Shown piece after piece: positions 1-4,716 of a stretch of DNA of 5,629 bases (position 1 is the stretch's first letter; each line of letters begins with the position of its first letter). The DNA comes from Candidatus Bipolaricaulota bacterium. GTDB taxonomy: Bacteria; Bipolaricaulota; Bipolaricaulia; RBG-16-55-9; DRXL01. The DNA is taken from contig JANWXV010000049.1 in NCBI GenBank assembly GCA_025057405.1, forward strand, positions 1 through 5,629. The letters are read 5' to 3'. Position numbers and translations under genes: made by a program. Below the pieces are notes generated by a model. The model did not search any database. It was given only the letters and a program-made list of their open reading frames with translations, and was not told the DNA's origin.

Positions 1-927
1 CGCGTCCACCCACTCGACCGTGGCGTCTTCATACGCGACCGCGCGCTTGGTCACCAAGTTATAGACGTCGTTGGACCAGTTCTGGAGCGTCGTGTAGCGC
101 AGATGCGCGCCGCGCTTGGCGATCAGCTCGACCACAGCCGAGTGAAGTGATTCTTTAGAATAGATCGGCGCGGTACAGCCCTCGATATAGTGCACGCGCG
201 CGCCCTCGTCGGCGATAATCAGCGTGCGCTCAAACTGCCCCATCTGCGGCGCGTTGATCCGAAAATACGCTTGCAGCGGGATATCGACTTGGACGCCCTT
301 GGGGACGTAAATGAAAGACCCCCCACTCCAGACGGCACTGTTGAGCGCTGCAAATTTGTTATCTGTTGGGGGAATGACCGTGCCAAAGTATTCTTTGACC
401 AAGTCCGGGTACTCTCTCAATCCGTCGTCCATGCTCAAGAAGACGACGCCCTTCTTGGCCAAGTCCTCCCGAATCGAGTGATAGAGCACTTCAGAGTCAT
501 ACTGCGCCCCGACACCCGCTAAGAACTTTCTCTCAGCTTCGGGAATCCCCAAACGATCAAAAGTCTTCTTGACTTCTTCGGGGACGTCATCCCAGCTGCG
601 CGCGCTCTTGTCGGTCGGGGTCGCGTAGTACGTGATCGTGTCAAAGTTGATGCTGGAGAGATCGGCTCCCCACATGGGCAGAGGCTTCTTGAGAAAGACT
701 TCATAGGCTTGCAAACGGAACTCGCGCATCCATTTCGGCTCGTTCTTGATGGCCGAGATCTCTTCGATGACCTCGCGCGACAGCCCCGGCTTCAGAACGT
801 ACTCATACCGATCCGTAGGGAACTTAAAGTCATACGGAGCATAATCGCGCTCAAACGTCTCGCGCTTCTTCTCCGTAGCAGCGCCGTGGCGCTTCTCCCC
901 CAAGTGGCGTACTTCTTCTTTGGGCAT
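1..927 (-). CDS. sufB: SufB, Fe-S cluster assembly scaffold (C-terminus outside window)
   Basis: SufB is the scaffold subunit of the cytosolic SufBCD complex, where sulfide and iron are built into nascent Fe-S clusters. The ATG at 927-925 opens 309 codons that run off the window edge; full-length SufB is usually about 465-495 residues, so roughly the last third is missing. Seen directly: LPMWGADLS near residue 84, FLAGVGAQYDSEVLYHS near 134, NSAVWSGGSFIYVPKGV near 200, and EGCTAPIYSKESLHSAVVE around 249-267. From memory of E. coli SufB work, R226, N228, C254, Q285 and W287 are functionally important; R223, N225, C251, Q282 and W284 here are the apparent equivalents. The C405 and H433 regions lie beyond the window. 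NWSNDVYNLVTKR is the short form common outside proteobacteria. It starts one base after the sufC stop, so it is co-transcribed and probably translationally coupled. Identification is firm. Confidence 0.97.
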   Translation of the reverse strand, partial: MPKEEVRHLGEKRHGAATEKKRETFERDYAPYDFKFPTDRYEYVLKPGLSREVIEEISAIKNEPKWMREFRLQAYEVFLKKPLPMWGADLSSINFDTITYYATPTDKSARSWDDVPEEVKKTFDRLGIPEAERKFLAGVGAQYDSEVLYHSIREDLAKKGVVFLSMDDGLREYPDLVKEYFGTVIPPTDNKFAALNSAVWSGGSFIYVPKGVQVDIPLQAYFRINAPQMGQFERTLIIADEGARVHYIEGCTAPIYSKESLHSAVVELIAKRGAHLRYTTLQNWSNDVYNLVTKRAVAYEDATVEWVDA

Positions 928-928
928 C

Positions 929-1714
929 TCAGCTCACCCCTTTGAGAATCCAATCGTAGCCCTTCGCTTCGAGTTCTTGCGCTAAGCGATAGTCGCCGCT
1001 GCGCACGATGCGCCCGTCGGCCATAACGTGAACGAAATCGGGCTGCAGAAAATTGAGAATGCGTTGGTAGTGCGTGATGACCAACGCCCCAAACTCCGGG
1101 CCGCGCAACTGATTGATCGCCTCGGCGACGATCTTGACCGAGTCAATATCGAGTCCAGAGTCGGTCTCGTCCATGATGACAATTTGCGGCTTGAGAATGT
1201 GCATCTGGACGATCTCGGCGCGCTTTTTTTCGCCGCCGGAGAAGCCCACATTCAGATAGCGCTGGCCGAACGACTCGTCCAATTTGAGCAGACTGAGCTT
1301 GGCTTTGAGTTCTTTGCGGAATTCCCCTAATGCTTTGGCATCGGCTCTCTTATCGGGTTTTCCGTTGGTCGCCTCGCTCTGCCCCAACAGAGCCTTCTTG
1401 GCCGCCCAGAGAAACCGCCCCAAGGGGACGCCCTGAATCTCTAGGGGATACTGAAACGCTAAGAACAATCCCAAACGAGCGCGTTCGTCTGGCTCTAGCT
1501 CCAAGATATTCTGCCCCTTAAAGAGCACTTCCCCGCCGGTGATCTCGTACTTGGGATGGCCCATGAGCGCCAGCGCCAGCGTGCTCTTGCCGGAGCCGTT
1601 CGGCCCCATGATCGAGTGGACTTCGCCGGCCTTCACGGTGAGCGTTACTCCCTTGAGGATCTCTTTGCCCTCGACGCTCACGTGCAGGTCTTTGATCTCC
1701 AATGCACTAGCCAT
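929..1714 (-). CDS. sufC: SufC, ABC-type ATPase of the SUF Fe-S assembly complex
   Basis: SufC is a cytosolic ABC ATPase that binds SufB and SufD and powers the conformational change in Fe-S cluster assembly; it is not a transporter subunit. The 261 residues show Walker A GPNGSGKST at 37-45, Q-loop FQYPLEIQGV at 87-96, signature GFSGGEKKR at 157-165, Walker B IVIMDE at 178-183 followed by the SufC-typical TDSGLDID, and the H-loop histidine H215 in ITHYQRIL. The family is usually about 245-260 residues. Residues 109-130 are a charged, low-complexity linker (LLGQSEATNGKPDKRADAKA) in the helical domain, where the E. coli protein is of comparable length but different sequence. The ATG at 1714 is preceded by a good AAAGGAG site. 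It is the first gene of the operon, with sufB directly downstream. No membrane segments are present. Confidence 0.98.
   Translation of the reverse strand: MASALEIKDLHVSVEGKEILKGVTLTVKAGEVHSIMGPNGSGKSTLALALMGHPKYEITGGEVLFKGQNILELEPDERARLGLFLAFQYPLEIQGVPLGRFLWAAKKALLGQSEATNGKPDKRADAKALGEFRKELKAKLSLLKLDESFGQRYLNVGFSGGEKKRAEIVQMHILKPQIVIMDETDSGLDIDSVKIVAEAINQLRGPEFGALVITHYQRILNFLQPDFVHVMADGRIVRSGDYRLAQELEAKGYDWILKGVS
934..943 (-). promoter_or_regulatory. sufB ribosome binding site inside the sufC 3' end
   Basis: Reading the minus strand, AAAGGGGTGA ends six bases before the sufB ATG and lies within the last codons of sufC. It closely resembles the anti-16S consensus AAGGAGGTGA. With the one-base gap between sufC stop and sufB start, it supports the chosen sufB start and suggests coupled translation. 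Confidence 0.8.
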
Positions 1715-1724
1715 AGTGTGAAAA

Positions 1725-1731
1725 CTCCTTT
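1725..1731 (-). promoter_or_regulatory. sufC ribosome binding site
   Basis: The minus strand reads AAAGGAG, then ten bases, then the sufC ATG. This is a near-consensus Shine-Dalgarno site and fixes the SufC start. Confidence 0.8.
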
Positions 1732-1752
1732 AGCATAAATAAAGTGCCATGA

Positions 1753-1777
1753 AAATCCTACTAGATTAGTCCGCTTT
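1753..1777 (-). promoter_or_regulatory. Candidate IscR/Rrf2-like operator in the sufC promoter
   Basis: The minus strand reads GACTAATCTAGTA, centred in the -35/-10 spacer. It contains the inverted repeat ACTA-ATC-TAGT. Compared with the core of the E. coli IscR type 1 site as I remember it (GACTRWWWYAGTC), 11 of 13 positions agree; flanking agreement is weaker. IscR and related Rrf2 proteins repress suf/isc operons by binding over the promoter, so position and function fit. The element is short and AT-rich, the regulator gene is not in the window, and chance resemblance is quite possible. Confidence 0.3.
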
Positions 1778-1783
1778 TGTCAA
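1755..1783 (-). promoter_or_regulatory. Predicted sigma70-type promoter of the sufCB operon
   Basis: On the minus strand a perfect -35 TTGACA (1783-1778) is followed by a 17-base spacer and TAGGAT (1760-1755), which matches TATAAT at the key T, A, A and T positions. A start about seven bases further on (near 1748) gives a leader of about 34 bases that contains the AAAGGAG site. This is read by eye from consensus and is not experimentally supported, but the -35 and spacing are ideal and it sits exactly where the operon needs a promoter. Confidence 0.7.
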
Positions 1784-1798
1784 GGGGCTGCACTCATG

Positions 1799-1828
1799 TT
1801 GACAAGGGTGCTGCGATGAAGTTAAATT
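1799..1828 (+). promoter_or_regulatory. Predicted promoter of the E1 alpha gene
   Basis: A perfect -35 TTGACA at 1799-1804 is followed by TTAAAT at 17 bases (1822-1827) or TAAATT at 18 bases (1823-1828) as the -10. Transcription would begin around 1834-1837, which is downstream of the ATG at 1816 and virtually at the in-frame ATG at 1837. If real, the mRNA is leaderless or nearly so. The element mirrors the divergent sufC promoter: TTGTCAA at 1777-1783 and TTGACAA at 1799-1805 are perfect inverted repeats. An alternative is that this TTGACA is only one arm of an operator for sufC. Confidence 0.5.
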
Positions 1829-2904
1829 ATCCCGTTATGCTGAAGTTCAAAGAGACGGAGCTTGTCACTATCATCAACGGCGAAGATGTCAAATTAGACT
1901 TAAAACCCGCTCAGCTTCAAGAGTTATATCACTGGATGCTCGTGGTGCGGCTTTTGGACCAGCGAATGCTCAATCTTCAGCGCCAAGGGCGGATCGGCTT
2001 TTACGGCACGGTCACCGGCGAAGAGGCCGCTCCCATTGGGAGCGCCTACGCGCTCAAGCCCGAAGATTGGATCTTCCCCGCGCTGCGCCAAGGCGGGGCT
2101 GCGCTGATGCGCGGGATGCCCCTTAAGTTCTATATCGCCCAGTGCTACGGGAACTCTTTAGACGTTCAGAAAGGGCGCCAGATGCCCTGTCACTATAGCT
2201 ACAAGCCCGCGCACTTTGTCGCGTGGTCGAGCAACATTGGGACGCAACTGCCCCACGCTGTTGGGATGGCCTACGCGGCTAAGCTCAAAAGAGACCCGAT
2301 TGTCGCGTTGGCCTATCTGGGCGATGGAGCCACTTCCGAAGGGGATTTTCATGCAGCCATGAACTTCGCCGGGGTTTGGAGAGTCCCGGTGGTCTTCTTC
2401 TGTCAGAACAACCAGTGGGCGATCTCGGTCTCGCTGAAGGAGCAGACAGCATCAGAATCTCTGGCGATCAAAGCGATCGCCTACGGCTTTGAGGGCGTGC
2501 GCGTAGATGGCAATGACGTTCTAGCGGTTTATGCCGTGACCAAAGAGGCCGTGGAGAAGGCGCGCGCCGGCGGCGGCCCGACGCTCATCGAAGCGGTCAC
2601 GTACAGAATCGGGGCGCACTCGTCGTCTGACGACCCCACGCGCTATCGCAGCGCCGAAGAAGTAGAGCGCTGGAGGCAGAGAGACCCCCTAGAGCGCTTT
2701 AAGAGATATCTGCAACAGAAGAATCTATGGACGCCGGAGTGGCAGAGCGAGCTAGAGACTAAGATTAACGAAGAGATCAGCCGAGCGATCCAAGAAGTTG
2801 AAGCGGCTCCGCCGCTGACGGCAGAAGCGATCTTCACCGATGTCTATCGTGAGATGCCGTGGCATCTGAAGCAACAGCTGGAGGCGCTCCGGCGAGAGCA
2901 GTGA
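1816..2904 (+). CDS. Thiamine-diphosphate 2-oxoacid dehydrogenase E1 component, alpha subunit (BCKDH/PDH type)
   Basis: The E1 alpha subunit, with E1 beta, decarboxylates a 2-oxoacid on thiamine diphosphate and passes the acyl group to the E2 lipoyl domain. Counted from ATG 1816 the protein has 362 residues, normal for the family. The ThDP motif runs from GDG at 169-171 to NN at 198-199 (GDGATSEGDFHAAMNFA...FFCQNNQWAIS). GRQMPCHYSYK lies at 120-130, and the loop HSSSDDPTRYR at 268-278 matches the phosphorylation-loop region. The HSSSDD loop and RVDGNDV (229-235) resemble branched-chain (BCKDH) E1 alpha, while RQGRIGFYG near 56-64 is also typical of bacterial PdhA, so the substrate (branched-chain oxoacid or pyruvate) is undecided and no symbol is given. 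ATG 1816 has an AAGGGTG site five bases upstream. ATG 1837 (355 residues) suits the predicted promoter better. A TTG at 1777 would put the start inside the promoter region and is unlikely. No E1 beta follows. Confidence 0.92.
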   Translation: MKLNYPVMLKFKETELVTIINGEDVKLDLKPAQLQELYHWMLVVRLLDQRMLNLQRQGRIGFYGTVTGEEAAPIGSAYALKPEDWIFPALRQGGAALMRGMPLKFYIAQCYGNSLDVQKGRQMPCHYSYKPAHFVAWSSNIGTQLPHAVGMAYAAKLKRDPIVALAYLGDGATSEGDFHAAMNFAGVWRVPVVFFCQNNQWAISVSLKEQTASESLAIKAIAYGFEGVRVDGNDVLAVYAVTKEAVEKARAGGGPTLIEAVTYRIGAHSSSDDPTRYRSAEEVERWRQRDPLERFKRYLQQKNLWTPEWQSELETKINEEISRAIQEVEAAPPLTAEAIFTDVYREMPWHLKQQLEALRREQ

Positions 2905-3536
2905 AGGCCAAAAAACCCTGGCTCCAACAGAGAATCATCAGCCCGCTCATTGATCTCTCGTATCTGCTGATGAGCCTTCTCTTTGTGAGAGGCTTCCCCC
3001 GGTGGTACGAGCGCTTGAATGCCTGGCACTATCGCTTTCAGGCCAAGCGCTACGACCAAAGTGTCATCGCTTCTGGAGAGACGCGCTACGCCCAGGCGCT
3101 GGCAGCAGGGCTGCAAGCCCTCTCCGTGCAGCCCAGAAGAATTCTTGACGTGAACACGGGAACCGGCTTCGTGGCCCAGAGACTACAGACACTCTTTCCC
3201 CACGCGCAGATCGTCGCCACGGACCTCTCCGAAGCGATGCTCGCCCAAGCGCAGCAGCGCTCGCCCCAGATCGAGTTGGTGCGAGCCGATACAGCCAGAC
3301 TCCCGTTTGCAAACGAATCGTTCGATCTGATCACGCTGCACAACGGGCCACCGCATCTTGCTGAGATGACGCGCGTCTTGCGTCCCGGAGGCCAGATGCT
3401 GATCGCGTTCACGTCGGGGGCGCGCGTGCCTGCTCTTCTTCTCAGACGCTGGCTCAAGAGCGCACAGCGCTTCGGCAAAATCGAGATGGGGCACGCGGGC
3501 GACGGCCTGTGGCTGCTCCTCACCAAAGACTCTTAG
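2901..3536 (+). CDS. Class I SAM-dependent methyltransferase, substrate unknown
   Basis: Predicted to transfer a methyl group from S-adenosylmethionine to an unidentified acceptor. From GTG 2901 the protein has 211 residues. The Rossmann motifs appear in order: motif I ILDVNTGTG at 81-89, the acidic ribose-binding position D108 in VATDLSEAM, D130 in RADTARLPF, FDLIT at 141-145, and VLRPGG at 159-164. Asparagine replaces the more usual glycine in DVGTGTG, and the stretch between FDLIT and VLRPGG is short (LHNGPPHLAEMTR). Residues 12-29 are strongly hydrophobic and flanked by arginines, suggesting a membrane-associated helix before the catalytic domain. The GTG start overlaps the E1 alpha stop (GTGA at 2901-2904), a common sign of translational coupling. 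An in-frame GTG at 2859 would add 14 residues and overlap E1 alpha by 46 bases. The fold is clear; the substrate cannot be read from the sequence. Confidence 0.85.
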   Translation: MKAKKPWLQQRIISPLIDLSYLLMSLLFVRGFPRWYERLNAWHYRFQAKRYDQSVIASGETRYAQALAAGLQALSVQPRRILDVNTGTGFVAQRLQTLFPHAQIVATDLSEAMLAQAQQRSPQIELVRADTARLPFANESFDLITLHNGPPHLAEMTRVLRPGGQMLIAFTSGARVPALLLRRWLKSAQRFGKIEMGHAGDGLWLLLTKDS

Positions 3537-3567
3537 ACTCTATGACTCTACAGACTCTTTAGACTCA
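3528..3567. repeat. Degenerate tandem GACTC repeat joining two convergent gene ends
   Basis: GACTC occurs at 3528, 3536, 3544, 3553 and 3562, with spacings of 8, 8, 9 and 9 bases; the first four are GACTCT. The array starts in the last two sense codons of the methyltransferase, includes its TAG stop, fills the whole 28-base gap, and ends in the corA stop codon (TCA at 3565-3567). All units point the same way, so they cannot fold on each other into a terminator hairpin. Each unit is also a GANTC (HinfI/CcrM-type) site. Confidence 0.75.
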
Positions 3568-4620
3568 CTCAAACCAGCCGCGCCGCTTGAACCACCAGAT
3601 CATCCAGACGCTGGGCAGCACCAGTGCCCCAACAACGATCAGGATGAACGTCGTATACGGGCCTAGGAAGAGCCACGGCCCGGTCTCGATCCCGCCGGGG
3701 AGATTGATGTTCATGCCGTAAAAAGTCCCGACGATCGTGGCCGGGATGGAAAGCGTGAAGACGATCGTTAACAGCGCGAGGATCTTGTTGGACTTATTAG
3801 CGATCAGCGCCTGATGGATCTGAATGTCGGCCGTGATGATCTCGCGATAGTTATAGATAATATCGTTGATGCGGGCGAGATTGTCATAGACATCGCGAAA
3901 ATAAGCACGCAGGCTCTTCTTAATAAAGGGCAGCTCGTCGCCGGAGAGGCGCCGGATCAGTTCGAGCTGCGGTCCCAAGAGCCGTTGCAGGTAGATGATG
4001 TTCTTGCGCAGCTTAGCGGCTTGCTTGAGGGCCTCATCGGTGGGATTAGCGTAGATAGATTCTTCGAGTTCGCTGATCTCTTCTTCCAGCCAGCTCAGCA
4101 GTTGGAGGTTGTCGTCCACCAAGAAGTCTATGATCATATGAGCGAGATAATCCGGGCCGCGCCCCAGCACCCGAGCTGCCGCCCCGTTGAGACGAGCGAT
4201 CGTCAGCTCGATGCACTCCATCTGCTCGCTGTGCACGGTGATGAGAAAGCTGCGCCCCAGAAAGATATCGAGCTCCAAGGCGCTCAGGCTCTTCTCGATG
4301 CGGTCAACGTCGGCGTCGCGCAAGACGATCATCAGGCCGTTATCGTAAGTGTCTATCTTGGGGCGGCGTTGCAAGGCGATCAGATCTTCAACGGCCAGCG
4401 GGTGGAGATTGAACAGGTCGCCGATGCGCTGGATCTCCGCGGCCTCAGACTGGTCGAAGTCCAACCAAATGGTGATATCGCTGCGGCCCAGATAGCGGGT
4501 TAGCTCGGAGACCGGGACGTCCTGAAGCAATCCCAGCCCTTCTTCATAGACAAAGCTGCGCAGCGGTACCACCTCGCTTTCTTTATTACTTAGATTAATC
4601 AAATCCGGCTGCCTTGTCAA
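3565..4620 (-). CDS. corA: CorA-family magnesium/divalent metal channel
   Basis: CorA forms a homopentameric inner-membrane channel for Mg2+ (some members carry Co2+ or Ni2+). The 351 residues from TTG 4620 show a cytoplasmic alpha/beta domain with LHPLAVEDLIALQRRPK around 72-88, a long charged helical region near 165-275 including YFRDVYDNLARINDI, then TM1 at about 278-300, the diagnostic pore motif GMN at 302-304, a short loop NINLPGGIETGP, and TM2 at about 320-343 with the basic tail KRRGWFE. Sequence and length resemble Thermotoga maritima CorA, but the MPEL-type loop after GMN is replaced by LPGG. The TTG start has a GAAGG site a few bases upstream. However, TTGACA at this very start, followed by TAATCT, looks like a promoter, so GTG at 4572 (335 residues) is an alternative. 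Convergent with the methyltransferase and divergent from gyrB. Confidence 0.95.
   Translation of the reverse strand: MTRQPDLINLSNKESEVVPLRSFVYEEGLGLLQDVPVSELTRYLGRSDITIWLDFDQSEAAEIQRIGDLFNLHPLAVEDLIALQRRPKIDTYDNGLMIVLRDADVDRIEKSLSALELDIFLGRSFLITVHSEQMECIELTIARLNGAAARVLGRGPDYLAHMIIDFLVDDNLQLLSWLEEEISELEESIYANPTDEALKQAAKLRKNIIYLQRLLGPQLELIRRLSGDELPFIKKSLRAYFRDVYDNLARINDIIYNYREIITADIQIHQALIANKSNKILALLTIVFTLSIPATIVGTFYGMNINLPGGIETGPWLFLGPYTTFILIVVGALVLPSVWMIWWFKRRGWFE
4592..4620 (-). promoter_or_regulatory. Possible corA promoter overlapping the annotated start
   Basis: On the minus strand TTGACA (4620-4615), a 17-base spacer, then TAATCT (4597-4592) fit a sigma70-type promoter; the -10 keeps the TA and final T. 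Transcription would start near 4585, which would leave the TTG at 4620 outside the mRNA and favour GTG 4572 after a leader of about 12 bases. The -35 is perfect, but the -10 matches only half of the consensus and the GTG has a poor ribosome site, so the call is tentative. Confidence 0.4.
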
Positions 4621-4667
4621 TGGCCCTTCGGCCCAGACTCCGTCACCCCGGTCTCAGACGAATCTCT

Positions 4668-4696
4668 TTGCTTTTTTTCGTTGAATTCTATATAAT
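4668..4696 (+). promoter_or_regulatory. Predicted sigma70-type promoter of gyrB
   Basis: A perfect -10 TATAAT at 4691-4696 lies 17 bases after TTGCTT (4668-4673), which keeps the TTG of the -35 consensus; the spacer is T-rich. Transcription would start near 4703, giving a very short leader of about 13 bases before the TTG at 4717. It lies in the 96-base divergent gap between corA and gyrB. Confidence 0.7.
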
Positions 4697-4704
4697 TTTG
4701 CTGT

Positions 4705-4711
4705 GGGGTGA
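4705..4711 (+). promoter_or_regulatory. gyrB ribosome binding site that decides the start
   Basis: GGGGTGA is followed by five bases and TTG at 4717. The same GGGGTGA is used for sufB in this window. The other in-frame candidates, GTG 4708 (within this site) and GTG 4729, lack a proper site, so TTG 4717 is preferred. Confidence 0.65.
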
Positions 4712-4716
4712 GAGAC

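Larger units (their letters stand above)
4621..4716. other. Divergent intergenic region between corA and gyrB
   Basis: These 96 bases hold the gyrB promoter and ribosome site. Near the corA end is a small GGCC-CTTC-GGCC palindrome (4620-4631). It is only a four-base stem, with no T-run in the right place for a terminator. Apart from that I see no operator, RNA gene or riboswitch. Confidence 0.6.

Noticed and set aside
190..522. 110-codon plus-strand open frame inside sufB
   Set aside because: It is antisense to conserved SufB motifs and has no independent signal.
1777..1815. TTG at 1777 as the E1 alpha start
   Set aside because: It lies inside the divergent promoter inverted repeat, has no ribosome site, and encodes residues (SRGCTHVDKGAA) unlike E1 alpha N-termini.
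2859..2900. GTG at 2859 as the methyltransferase start
   Set aside because: It would overlap E1 alpha by 46 bases. The in-frame GTG at 2901 forms the usual GTGA stop-start overlap, and the extra residues are low-complexity, alanine-rich.
2844..3526. Several minus-strand open frames of 82-146 codons opposite the methyltransferase
   Set aside because: The plus-strand frame carries all the SAM-binding motifs in order; the opposite frames are arginine/serine-rich shadows.
3528..3567. GACTC array as a CRISPR
   Set aside because: The units are five to six bases with 2-4 base gaps, far too short for repeats and spacers.
3814..4503. 229-codon open frame on the plus strand antisense to corA
   Set aside because: It lies wholly within the well-supported CorA frame, has no recognisable domain or ribosome site, and is a shadow of the codon bias.
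4619..4633. GGCC-CTTC-GGCC palindrome as a terminator
   Set aside because: The stem has only four base pairs, no adjacent U-run follows it on either strand, and no gene on either strand ends there.
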